DNA of 64,000 nucleotides from positions 1 through 64,000 of the forward strand of contig CAKZJW010000086.1 of NCBI GenBank assembly GCA_937120495.1. The letters run 5' to 3'. The notes under the pieces were generated by a model. That model did no database searches and had not been told where the DNA came from. It saw only the letters and a list, made by a program, of their open reading frames with translations. Within the stretch, counting starts at the first letter, position 1. Each line of letters begins with the position of its first letter. The translations under genes were made by a program, and so were the position numbers. This document shows positions 1-7,587 of the stretch, one piece after another. This DNA comes from an uncultured Oligoflexia bacterium (GTDB lineage: Bacteria; Bdellovibrionota; Bacteriovoracia; Bacteriovoracales; Bacteriovoracaceae).

Positions 1-59
1 TTATTTTTGCCAGTCGATAAGCTGATTATAACAACAACTAACAGCGACAAGGATAAATC

Positions 60-926
60 ATGGAAGGATTTAAACTACTAAAGAGACTCTCACTTATTAC
101 TCTCATTTTATGTTTTTCAACATCGGCGTTTGCAAAGCGCTGGGGCTTAGCTAAGAAGTATGCAATCTTACCTATGGCAGAGTCACATGAAGTAATTGGA
201 CAAGCAAGTGATGGTGAATTAGATGCAAACTCAATCAAAGTGCTAGTTTGGAATTTATATAAAGGTGACAAGAAAACTTGGGCCAGAGATTTTAAAAAGT
301 TGACTAAGGGGCAAGATATCTTATTACTTCAAGAGGGATATTTAAATAATAAAATGGTTTCAGTATTTGAAGAAATGCCAAATTTTCAATTTGATATGGG
401 TGTAAGTTTTATATACAAAAAAGATCATAATACAAGAACAGGGTCTCTGATTGGTTCGAGTATTAAGCCTTCAGAAGTTTACTTCACTAGAACTAAAGAC
501 TATGAACCATTTATCAAAACTCCAAAGACAACGACTTATGCTTATTATCCTGTTAGTGGATCAGATAAAGAGCTTTTAGTTATAAATATTCATGGGATTA
601 ACTTAGCTAATCACAGATCATTTGTTAATCATGTTGATCAAGCTGTAGAATTAATTGAGAAGCATGATGGGCCAATTGTTTTTGGTGGGGATTTCAACAC
701 AAGAACAAAGAAAAGGACAAGACACCTAAAAAGAGTAATGAAAGCTCTTGGGATGACTGAAGTAGGCTTTAGAAATGACAAAAGAATGAGAGCTCTTAAA
801 GTAGGGCAAATCCTTGACCATGTCTTTATCAAGGGGCTTCTGGTAAGAGATGCCAATGTCCAAAAAGATATAAAAGGCTCTGATCACAAGGCGATGGAGC
901 TGGACTTAGTAGTAGATAATAAATAA
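60..926 (+). CDS. Secreted endonuclease/exonuclease/phosphatase (EEP) family protein
   Basis: Predicted exported phosphodiesterase or nuclease of the EEP (DNase I-like) fold, 288 aa. An N-terminal signal peptide ends near residue 25 (SAFA before KRW). The EEP motifs appear in order: WNLYKG near residue 64, LLQEGY (metal-binding Glu), NIHGIN, GGDFNT (Asp/Asn pair), LDHVF and the C-terminal SDHKAM (catalytic Asp-His). The ATG follows an AAGGA ribosome site. It is monocistronic as far as visible; a GC-rich hairpin lies just after the stop. It is one of three exported EEP proteins in this window. The substrate (DNA, RNA, phospholipid or phosphoinositide) cannot be told from sequence. Family call is firm; export is inferred. 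Confidence 0.85.
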   Translation: MEGFKLLKRLSLITLILCFSTSAFAKRWGLAKKYAILPMAESHEVIGQASDGELDANSIKVLVWNLYKGDKKTWARDFKKLTKGQDILLLQEGYLNNKMVSVFEEMPNFQFDMGVSFIYKKDHNTRTGSLIGSSIKPSEVYFTRTKDYEPFIKTPKTTTYAYYPVSGSDKELLVINIHGINLANHRSFVNHVDQAVELIEKHDGPIVFGGDFNTRTKKRTRHLKRVMKALGMTEVGFRNDKRMRALKVGQILDHVFIKGLLVRDANVQKDIKGSDHKAMELDLVVDNK

Positions 927-938
927 ATCAATAACTTA

Positions 939-961
939 GGGTGTCCATTTCTTGGACACCC
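939..961 (+). terminator. Hairpin after the EEP gene, probable terminator
   Basis: A perfect 8-bp stem GGGTGTCC/GGACACCC with a 7-nt ATTTCTT loop starts 13 nt after the stop codon of the upstream gene. No T-tract follows, so it may be a weak or factor-assisted terminator or an RNA 3'-end protector. Confidence 0.45.
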
Positions 962-1043
962 CTCTGAATCAATTACACAATCAATTCATTCAAATTCAAA
1001 AATATGGTTTTATATAGAGATAACTCTACTTTAAAGGAACCAT

Positions 1044-2573
1044 ATGAAGTTGTTTTTGAGCATTTTCTTACTATCATCACTTCTCTATACAGTAAGTGCC
1101 CAGAGCTATCAAAGCTTTGAATATATAGTTAAGAAGTCAATTGACCACAGACAGAGTGTTATTGATGCCTTCTCTCATATGGAGAAATTAAATAAAAAAG
1201 ATTACGTACTAAAAGAAAAAGATATTTCATTTTTAAATGAGAAGATTGTCAAAACAGTAAAATTTGAAGATGCAGTTTTTCATTTTATGAATGATGTAAG
1301 CCATTTAGTTAAAAAAAGAGTTAAAAAGAAAAAGCCTGTAAAGCATTCTGATTTGATTGATACTATGACTTATCTTGGAGTTGCTTTAACGATCTATGAT
1401 ACATTTTTAGCAACTCATATGAGAATAAATAAACTTAAAAAAGTTAGACGTTTTTTAAATACTAAAGATCAAGCAATTGGAAAAAAGAAGAATCTTTTTA
1501 GAAAAACAATTAAAAGGTATATTAGTTTCAAATTCAGAAGACATATGAAAAGAGCGATGAGAGTTTTTGAAAGAAACTATATTGCAAAGAAAAACAAACA
1601 TGAAGGCGACCATGAGTTAGAGGCAATTGCTGCTGTAATTCAAAATAGCTATAGTTATCAAAAATTAGTTGGACAATCATTCTGGGGTAGTTTTAAAGAT
1701 TTCTTTAAAACTTTAAAGAGAAAATGGTCTGTTAATGGGGCTACTGCTGTAGACTTTATTAATAGACTTGGTAAAAAAACAGTTTTTGTTCTAAGTAGAG
1801 GTTTTGGAAATACTGCGGGTATGTTTCAATCAAGAAGAGGTAAGTTATTTAATGATCATGACTTTGTTGAGCTAGCACGTTCTTATTCTAGACCTCTTGA
1901 TATTATTTTAGAAAAAACACCATTTAGACTTACTGATAAATTCATTCCAGGTTATTGGGGCCATGCTGCGATTTATATTGGAAACCAAGTTCAGCTAATG
2001 GAGCTTGGTGTATGGGACCATCCAGTAGTTGTGAAATTTCATGAAGAAATAAAATTAGGTAGGACTATTGTTGAAGCTTTAAGGCCAGGTGTTGAAATCA
2101 ATAGCTTTAAGAGATTTTCAGACATTGATGACTTTGTTCTTCTTCGCCAAAGAAAGGACTGGGATGAGACTGAAGCTAAAGAGCATATTCTACGAGCGTT
2201 AAGGCAAGTTGGAAAAACATATGACTTTGGATTTGATGTTGAAACTCCAGACTCAATTGTTTGTTCAGAACTTCACTATACAGTATTTAGAAATTTAACT
2301 TTTAATACTACTAAGATTTTAGGGCGCTATACTATCAATGTAGACCAAGTGTCACAACAAGGTCTGGCTTCTAGGGAGTTTGCACCTCATATCTTATTCA
2401 TTGATGGAAAAAGAATAACGAAAAAAATTCAAGAAACTTATGATGCTATTTTTGACAATGCAAATGACAACAAAAAATTAAAGAGTGTATTAAAAGAAAT
2501 TCAGTCTGAAAATGAAGACGAAAATCTAGAAAAAGAAAGCAAACTAGCTAAGCTTGATCTTGCTTTGATGTAA
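1044..2573 (+). CDS. Secreted YiiX/YebB-like permuted NlpC/P60 hydrolase
   Basis: Exported protein of 509 aa with a signal peptide ending near residue 19 (TVSA-Q) and a good AAAGGA ribosome site before the ATG. Residues 30-240 are charged, helical and of unknown role. The C-terminal half resembles the YiiX/YebB (peptidase C92) group of permuted NlpC/P60 papain-like enzymes. GHAAIYIG carries the candidate catalytic His307 and SIVCSEL the candidate nucleophile Cys407, in His-then-Cys order. Members act on peptide, amide or lipid ester bonds, so substrate is open. The 3' end overlaps the convergent ceramidase-like gene by 30 bp. The last 60 residues are very acidic and basic. Confidence 0.7.
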   Translation: MKLFLSIFLLSSLLYTVSAQSYQSFEYIVKKSIDHRQSVIDAFSHMEKLNKKDYVLKEKDISFLNEKIVKTVKFEDAVFHFMNDVSHLVKKRVKKKKPVKHSDLIDTMTYLGVALTIYDTFLATHMRINKLKKVRRFLNTKDQAIGKKKNLFRKTIKRYISFKFRRHMKRAMRVFERNYIAKKNKHEGDHELEAIAAVIQNSYSYQKLVGQSFWGSFKDFFKTLKRKWSVNGATAVDFINRLGKKTVFVLSRGFGNTAGMFQSRRGKLFNDHDFVELARSYSRPLDIILEKTPFRLTDKFIPGYWGHAAIYIGNQVQLMELGVWDHPVVVKFHEEIKLGRTIVEALRPGVEINSFKRFSDIDDFVLLRQRKDWDETEAKEHILRALRQVGKTYDFGFDVETPDSIVCSELHYTVFRNLTFNTTKILGRYTINVDQVSQQGLASREFAPHILFIDGKRITKKIQETYDAIFDNANDNKKLKSVLKEIQSENEDENLEKESKLAKLDLALM

Positions 2574-3299
2574 ATATACCTTTTTAAGCATTAGAGCTAG
2601 AATAAGAGGCGCAAGTGAAGCACTTAGGTGTTTTATTGTGTGCCCACTTATGAAGTCTTGTGTGAATCCAAATATTTTAGAATCGTTACTCTCAACAAGT
2701 TTTGCAATGATATAAAAGTTTAAACCTGCAGCAAGATAAAGTGGTTTAATCTGAGAGCTTCTAAAAAGCGTAATAACTACTGGTATTAAAACTAGTGGTG
2801 CAACTTGAACAAATGCGTACATTCTCAAATCGTCAGTTAAGTGCCAAATTACTACACTCGCAAAACCAAAAAATATTGAAAACGGTAAAAGAAACTTTTC
2901 GTATCCTTCGTTGATATAGGTTGAAATCATTGCTGTGAACAATCCCATAAAGGCAATAGTCATTGGAAGTCTATCCCATACTAAAGTTATGTTGTTTGGG
3001 TTTAAGTGGTACCACGCTGAGCCGGGAGCCACGAGAGTAACCCCAATAAAGAAAACAGACCATGACTTACTAGCAACACTTGGAGGGTAGTTCTTTAAAG
3101 TTAAAAGTCCAAATAATCCTGTAAAGATAAAGGGGAGGTTCGAAATGACATCTCCAAAATTATTTATATTCCACAGTCCTCTTTGATCAGCAAAATTATG
3201 ATACTCAACAGATTGAGGCATTGGGCCTTTTAAAAATATTAATATAAAAGTTATTGTTACTATTAAGAACAAGATTGTTTTTTTTATTTTATCGCTCAT
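2544..3299 (-). CDS. Alkaline-ceramidase-like integral membrane hydrolase (CREST superfamily)
   Basis: Seven-helix membrane protein of 251 aa resembling the alkaline ceramidase/CREST hydrolases, which use a zinc held by three His with a nearby Ser and Asp. Visible family features are NFADQRG near residue 37, NFGDVISNLPF, GSAWYHLNP (first His), LVWDRLPM (Asp), TDDLRMYAFVQ, and SGHTIKHL near residue 222 (His-x-x-x-His). These fit a hydrolase cleaving an amide in a lipid within the membrane. Bacterial members are usually annotated only as ceramidase-domain or hypothetical; the substrate is not known here. It overlaps its convergent neighbour by 30 bp. Confidence 0.65.
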   Translation of the reverse strand: MSDKIKKTILFLIVTITFILIFLKGPMPQSVEYHNFADQRGLWNINNFGDVISNLPFIFTGLFGLLTLKNYPPSVASKSWSVFFIGVTLVAPGSAWYHLNPNNITLVWDRLPMTIAFMGLFTAMISTYINEGYEKFLLPFSIFFGFASVVIWHLTDDLRMYAFVQVAPLVLIPVVITLFRSSQIKPLYLAAGLNFYIIAKLVESNDSKIFGFTQDFISGHTIKHLSASLAPLILALMLKKVYLHQSKIKLS

Positions 3300-3392
3300 T
3301 TTTTCGCCTTTGATATTAATATTATAATTTAGGATATTAAATTCTGGTGCATGGTAAATGTTGCCTTAAATAAAGCGTTGAGCTACAAGTAT

Positions 3393-3421
3393 TTGAACAA
3401 TCAGGTCACTTACTTTATTAT
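3393..3421 (+). promoter_or_regulatory. Sigma-70-like promoter of the parvulin gene, near-leaderless
   Basis: TTGAAC (3393-3398), 17-nt spacer, TATTAT (3416-3421). Transcription would begin about 3428, at or next to the ATG at 3430, which lacks a Shine-Dalgarno sequence. The match is by eye only. Confidence 0.4.
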
Positions 3422-3429
3422 TATTTTTG

Positions 3430-3717
3430 ATGAGTACCTATTATAAAGCTAGACATATTTTATTAGAAGATGAAGAGGATGCACTTGAGATGCTTGAGCT
3501 TTTAGCACAAGGGGAGAGTTTTGAAGCCTTGGCGTTAGAATATTCTGAGTGTGAGTCCTCCGTAAAAGGTGGGGATCTTGGACGTTTTAAAAGTGGAACA
3601 ATGTTGCCGGAGTTTGAAAGAGCTCTTTATCATCTAGAAATTGATGAAGTTTCAAAGCCTGTAAAAACAAAATTTGGATATCATATTATCAAAAGAAAAA
3701 AGCTTGGAGAGAAATAG
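3430..3717 (+). CDS. Small parvulin-type peptidyl-prolyl isomerase (PpiC-like)
   Basis: Single-domain rotamase of 95 aa, the size of E. coli PpiC, with no signal peptide, so probably cytoplasmic. It catalyses cis-trans isomerisation of prolyl bonds. Parvulin motifs are KARHILLE at the N-terminus, [31 protein letters not shown], and [10 protein letters not shown] at the C-terminus (catalytic His). I chose the ATG at 3430 rather than the TTG one codon earlier; neither has a ribosome site, and a promoter-like sequence ends 9 nt before the ATG. No functional partner is evident among its neighbours. Confidence 0.85.
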   Translation: MSTYYKARHILLEDEEDALEMLELLAQGESFEALALEYSECESSVKGGDLGRFKSGTMLPEFERALYHLEIDEVSKPVKTKFGYHIIKRKKLGEK

Positions 3718-4059
3718 GGAGGAAATCTCTTGCTCCAAGCTAGTATTTAAACTTAAAGTGAGCAAAAGAAATTAATCTTTGCTTAAAGCCCTCCATCCAT
3801 ATTGAAAATATAAATGACAGTAAGTGAGATTCAACTCAACTTCCCAACACTTGTTTGCCACACAAGTATTTCGGCAGAAAATTCCTGGGTATGTTTCAAC
3901 GACTTTGGCAGTCTTCGCATACTTACAAACTTCCGCACCTCTTTAAGTTACTTAAATTATATTACGAGTTTTAAAAATATCAACAGAGTGGTTCCCTCGG
4001 TTTATTTGAGTCAGGATTTCATCTATAATATTTATGTAATGAATGATGGTGGAGAGTTC
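3718..4059. other. 342-bp region without a supported gene
   Basis: An open frame runs from 3814 into the start of the next gene, but it has no ribosome site, no recognisable protein content and only becomes protein-like at the signal peptide beginning at 4060. The segment holds a perfect TATAAT near its right end. Otherwise I see nothing identifiable. Confidence 0.5.
4024..4029 (+). promoter_or_regulatory. Candidate -10 box for the frameshifted lipoprotein gene
   Basis: A perfect TATAAT lies 30 nt before the ATG at 4060. The matching -35 region (TTTATT at 4001-4006, 17-nt spacer) is weak. Confidence 0.35.
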
Positions 4060-5090
4060 ATGAAGTATTTTATATTATTAGTTTTATTGTTTTCTTGTTT
4101 TCTTGTAATGCTCTAGAAGTAATAGAAGGAATAGAATCCAGGGTTGAAAGTAGTAAGGATGAAGAAAATATTCCTTACATGGATGCATACTGGATGGAAG
4201 GTAATCTTAGTAACTCAACAAATCTAAATGCCTCGTGGAGTTCACTGACTACGGCAGGAGCGACTACAATAGATATTACAGTATATGACCAAGCAAATTG
4301 TGTCGGTTCTGTAGAGGACTCTATGACTGGCCAACCTGTTACTCTTACTTCACATACTTTTAATCCATCTAGCGAGGGATATTACTCATTCTCGCTAGAG
4401 TTGCTTGATGATCTTGGCATAAGCATGAGCTCTTTTTGTTCGGACCAAATTGAATGGGATGTAACTAATCCGCTTAATCCTTCGAATATTGGTTGGGGGA
4501 CTCCGACAACTCCAGGTTCAGATTCTAATCAATCATCTCAGACAATAGCTTGGGATGCTTCGGGGTCAGGAGATACTGCTAGTTATTCAATTCATTTATT
4601 TTCAGATGCAATTTGTGCATCTCCGTTTGGGACAGACACCTTGGTTGATGTCCCAACAACAAATCTGCCAGTAAACGGTTTGCCTCCAGGGGATTATACT
4701 TTTACGATAACTACAACAGACTCTGCTGGTAACTCTAATGTGTCAGTGTGTTCTAGTGTTATGTCGTTGGATTTCACTCCTCCTGCACAAATTGCGGGGC
4801 TTTCTTGGACTGAAGGCGCATCAACTTCAAGTGCTGGAATAACAGGAAACTGGACAGCATCAGCTGATGCTTCATCTTATTTAATAGAGTTCTATAAAAA
4901 TACAAATTCAACGCCATGTACAGGGACGCTTTTAGGAACAACTGAAGAAGTAGTTCACCCGGACAACTTTGTTGCTTACCCAGATACTTTGATTAGTGGT
5001 GAGTATTACTCATTTGTAGTTACGGCAAAGGATGCTGCTGGTAATGAATCTATTGCATCGGGGTGTTCTCCAGTGATACTGAAAAACTAA
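4060..5090 (+). pseudogene. Frameshifted, possibly phase-variable, lipoprotein with Ig/Fn3-like repeats
   Basis: A strong ribosome site (GGTGGAG) precedes ATG 4060, which opens a lipoprotein signal (MKYFILLVLLFSC). An 8-bp tandem duplication at 4088-4106 shifts the frame and gives a stop at 4114-4116. Removing one copy joins LLFSC directly to NALEVIEG and yields an intact 340-aa lipoprotein. The downstream frame is open to 5090 and encodes three beta-rich repeats of about 95 aa, each with a Cys pair, Gly/Ser/Thr-rich strands and a DSAGN or DAAGN motif, like Fn3/Ig-type surface domains. A TTG at 4095 could start the second frame but would drop most of the signal. It may be a phase-off surface protein, a recent mutation, or a sequencing error. 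Confidence 0.6.
4088..4106 (+). repeat. 8-bp tandem repeat in a lipoprotein signal-peptide region
   Basis: Two complete copies of TGTTTTCT followed by a partial TGT. The unit is not a multiple of three, so copy number decides whether the lipoprotein signal is in frame with the body of the protein. Confidence 0.85.
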
Positions 5091-5731
5091 GCATTCTTTT
5101 TGTTCTTTCTCCTATATCCCGAAAGATTTGGATTATTCTCATATTCAATTTGAAGCTCAACTAATCTTTTAAACGGATTAAGAAAATTTTCTAGTTTTTC
5201 TTTTTGTATATTTTCAATTTTCGCCTTATCTAATTTTTCAAGTACAACCTGCGTCGATTCAATCGTTGAAAGGTAGGCCTCTTTTGGCTGGCGCTTGAAA
5301 GTATAGATCGATTTTTTCTCAGTTTGAAAAGAGATCTTTGGTAGTTTTTGAAGATTAGGACTAAGCTTTAGCATCTTTCTAGAACACGGCCAAGTTGCAT
5401 CGAGAATAAAGATAGTAATATTTTCTTTTTCTTTGGAGTTTGAGTTTATTGTTTCTATTTCTTTCGACTCAACTCCTGGGTAAAGAATAAAAGAACTTGT
5501 TGTAGAGATTAATTCATTCACTCGTCTATTCTCTTTGAAAGATTCTTCCATAATGAGTTCAGAATTTTTAAGAGAAAGGTGAGTAATTCGACCTGTATTA
5601 TTTTTTACTTTTTTGCACTCCATAGGGTGTATTAGAATTACAAAACGGATAATCGTATCTATTGGTTCAATATAAGAACAAAGACATGTGGCTTTAGGCC
5701 TTAGACATTTGAGACAAATCTCTCTCATCAA
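5087..5731 (-). CDS. DTW-domain protein, tRNA-uridine aminocarboxypropyltransferase-like
   Basis: Cytoplasmic protein of 214 aa of the DTW family. Characterised members (TapT/YfiP type) transfer the 3-amino-3-carboxypropyl group of SAM to uridine in tRNA to make acp3U. The N-terminal CxxC-type cluster (CLKCLRPKATCLC) is typical, as are HPMECKKVKNNTGR, the signature DATWPCSRKM, and a C-terminal STIESTQVVLEKL. The C-terminal tail is basic. It overlaps the convergent lipoprotein gene by 4 bp, and the upstream gene on the same strand is a small membrane protein 13 bp away. Family call is firm; the tRNA position modified is not determinable. Confidence 0.8.
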   Translation of the reverse strand: MMREICLKCLRPKATCLCSYIEPIDTIIRFVILIHPMECKKVKNNTGRITHLSLKNSELIMEESFKENRRVNELISTTSSFILYPGVESKEIETINSNSKEKENITIFILDATWPCSRKMLKLSPNLQKLPKISFQTEKKSIYTFKRQPKEAYLSTIESTQVVLEKLDKAKIENIQKEKLENFLNPFKRLVELQIEYENNPNLSGYRRKNKKNA

Positions 5732-5744
5732 TTAATCTCTTTGG

Positions 5745-6083
5745 TCACTGATTGAAAATATAGGTGAATAAAATTAAAAGGCCAGAGGTAACGAGACAAA
5801 AATCATAGCCATTTTGAATATCAATTCCTCTATTTATAGTTTCTTGTTTAGAGGGAGTACTATTTTTGAATGAGGCCCTAGCAATATTTAATATCTTCTT
5901 GCTTGACGCATTGCTCTTAATGACAAAGATTTTTAAAGAGAAAAGAAAAATTAAAAAGAAGTAAAGTAGGTATGGAATATTAAACTCTAGTTTAAAGTTT
6001 AGAAAATATGGTGTGTTTATAAACAATATCAATAAGATAATAAACTTGTATTGGAGTTTTAAGTAGAGAGCTATTTTTTTCAT
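5745..6083 (-). CDS. Small membrane protein of unknown function
   Basis: 112 aa, with hydrophobic segments near residues 10-25, 35-52 and 93-110 and a short polar region between the second and third. I do not recognise a family. It starts at an ATG and stops 13 bp before the DTW-domain gene on the same strand, so the two may be cotranscribed. The 157-bp region upstream is shared with the divergent EEP nuclease gene and contains a 17-bp inverted repeat. Confidence 0.5.
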   Translation of the reverse strand: MKKIALYLKLQYKFIILLILFINTPYFLNFKLEFNIPYLLYFFLIFLFSLKIFVIKSNASSKKILNIARASFKNSTPSKQETINRGIDIQNGYDFCLVTSGLLILFTYIFNQ

Positions 6084-6128
6084 TAAGCTAAAATATAATT
6101 GTTATGACATTGCGTCAATGAGTTTTAG

Positions 6129-6145
6129 TATTAGCATCGCTAATA
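6129..6145. promoter_or_regulatory. 17-bp inverted repeat, candidate operator
   Basis: TATTAGC-ATC-GCTAATA is a perfect 7-3-7 inverted repeat in the divergent region between the small membrane protein gene and the EEP nuclease gene. It lies upstream of a possible promoter for the latter. No regulator is identified. Confidence 0.35.
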
Positions 6146-6172
6146 GTTGAGTGAAATACTACTAAAAAGTCT

Positions 6173-6200
6173 TAGACATATTAGAAAGCACCTGTAAAAA
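6173..6200 (+). promoter_or_regulatory. Possible sigma-70-like promoter of the EEP nuclease gene
   Basis: TAGACA (6173-6178), 16-nt spacer, TAAAAA (6195-6200). It sits 40 nt before the start codon, which has a GAGAGGA ribosome site. The match is weak. Confidence 0.25.
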
Positions 6201-6240
6201 TACCACATCTATTATAGGCATTACTTTTGAGAGGAAAATA

Positions 6241-7296
6241 ATGAAACTTGCACTTATACTTTCTTTTGTTTTTACAACAACTTTACTGCACGCTAAATCT
6301 TTTACAATTATGTCTTACAATGTAGAAAATCTTTTTGATACTCTTCATGATGATGGTAAAAATGATTACACTTGGCTTCCTCTTAAGTTAAAACAATCAT
6401 CAATTGAAATTCAACAGTACTGTTCTTCTATGAGAAGTTCTCACTACAGAAGAAACTGTCTTGAGCTTGATTGGAGTATGAATACTTATAAAGCAAAAAT
6501 AAAAAATTTAGCAAAAGTTATTTTATCTTTTAATAAAGGTAAGGGGGCTGACATACTTGTGTTTCAAGAGGTTGAAAATAAAAATGCCCTTAAAGATCTA
6601 ATTAAATTTGGACTTTCTACAAGTGGGTATAAATATATTTCTCTAATCGAAGGACCAGATACGAGAGGAATTGATGTTGGAATGATTTCAAGGTATCCAA
6701 TAAAAAGTGAAACTCTTCATAAGGTAGATATATCACAATATTCGCGAGGAAGAACAACAAGAGGAATCCTTGAGACAAAGTTTAAAATAGGATCGAAGGT
6801 TGTTTCAGTTTTTGGTAACCACTGGCCAAGCCAAGGAAATAGTGACAAAACTCGACTGATAGCTTCTGAGGTATTGGCTAAAAAAGCACTTGCTTCAAAT
6901 GCTGATCTCGTTATGGCCATGGGAGACTTCAATCAAACTCATAGCGATAAACCACATGGAATTAATCAAAATATTTTACCAATTTTTGAAGACGTTGAAG
7001 TTCTAGGAAGAAAATTCTCAAGAGAGACAGCTTTGGGAACTCATTGGTACAGAGGAGAGTGGGAATCACTTGATCGTATTTTTGTATTAAAAAAATCATT
7101 AGAAAAAAACCTAGCGTACGTGGATTATAGCTCATTTGATATTGTGAATAAAAATTTTATGGTTAGAGATTTTGAATGGACTGACTTTGATACAGGCGCT
7201 CTAAATTATGATGAAAATATACCTTGGAGATTCGATGCGAGAGCATACGAGGGATTTTCTGATCACCTACCAGTAGGTGTTAAGATTAATCTTTAA
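6241..7296 (+). CDS. Secreted EEP-family endonuclease
   Basis: Exported nuclease-like protein of 351 aa with a signal peptide ending near residue 18 (LLHA-K) and a GAGAGGA ribosome site. Motifs of large bacterial extracellular EEP nucleases are complete: SYNVENLFDT near residue 25, FQEVEN (metal-binding Glu), GNHWPSQG (catalytic His), AMGDFNQT (Asp/Asn), LDRIF and FSDHLPV (Asp-His). This form is often annotated as an endonuclease or extracellular nuclease and is a good candidate for degrading DNA outside the cell or in the periplasm. Its end overlaps the convergent GIY-YIG gene by 11 bp. Confidence 0.85.
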   Translation: MKLALILSFVFTTTLLHAKSFTIMSYNVENLFDTLHDDGKNDYTWLPLKLKQSSIEIQQYCSSMRSSHYRRNCLELDWSMNTYKAKIKNLAKVILSFNKGKGADILVFQEVENKNALKDLIKFGLSTSGYKYISLIEGPDTRGIDVGMISRYPIKSETLHKVDISQYSRGRTTRGILETKFKIGSKVVSVFGNHWPSQGNSDKTRLIASEVLAKKALASNADLVMAMGDFNQTHSDKPHGINQNILPIFEDVEVLGRKFSRETALGTHWYRGEWESLDRIFVLKKSLEKNLAYVDYSSFDIVNKNFMVRDFEWTDFDTGALNYDENIPWRFDARAYEGFSDHLPVGVKINL

Positions 7297-7531
7297 TCAA
7301 CTCAAGTTTTTTCGTTTTAGATAGCTTTTTGATTGCAATCTCTCTTTTAAGAGCAGAGCTTTTTGATTCAACCCTCTCTGTATAGACTACCTTGGAAGGA
7401 GGATCAGTTCTAAAAAACTTTGCACCACCACCTTCTAGGTGTTTTTGAAATCTCGCTTCAACATCCTTTGTAATACCCGTATAGAGCTTCTTGTTTTTCG
7501 TCTCTATAATATAAATATACCAAGTATCCAA
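7286..7531 (-). CDS. GIY-YIG nuclease-domain protein (UPF0213/YhbQ-like)
   Basis: 81-aa single-domain protein of the GIY-YIG superfamily. WYIYIIETKNKKLYTGIT carries the two-part YIY...YTG core, with Arg in VEARFQKH and Glu near residue 60 (KREIAIKKL) at the expected active-site positions. Small stand-alone members of this type are common; some are reported to nick DNA, but most have no known role. It overlaps the convergent EEP nuclease gene by 11 bp. Confidence 0.85.
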   Translation of the reverse strand: MDTWYIYIIETKNKKLYTGITKDVEARFQKHLEGGGAKFFRTDPPSKVVYTERVESKSSALKREIAIKKLSKTKKLELIKD

Positions 7532-7551
7532 TGTTTAATGCCTTCTATTTA

Positions 7552-7581
7552 TTGCAAAATGCTTTTAATTAAAGGTATATT
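7552..7581 (+). promoter_or_regulatory. Sigma-70-like promoter of the desaturase gene, leaderless geometry
   Basis: TTGCAA (7552-7557), 18-nt spacer, TATATT (7576-7581). The -10 box ends 7 nt before the ATG at 7588, and no Shine-Dalgarno sequence is present. Confidence 0.4.
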
Positions 7582-7587
7582 GTCCTT

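Noticed and set aside
3718-3800. Imperfect AGCAAAAGA/TCTTTGCT hairpin as a terminator after the parvulin gene
   Set aside because: Stem has a bulge, low GC and no T-tract.
3814-4059. Open frame upstream of the frameshifted lipoprotein as a gene
   Set aside because: No ribosome site, atypical composition, and it reads into the signal peptide only by chance of frame; the GGTGGAG site clearly serves ATG 4060.
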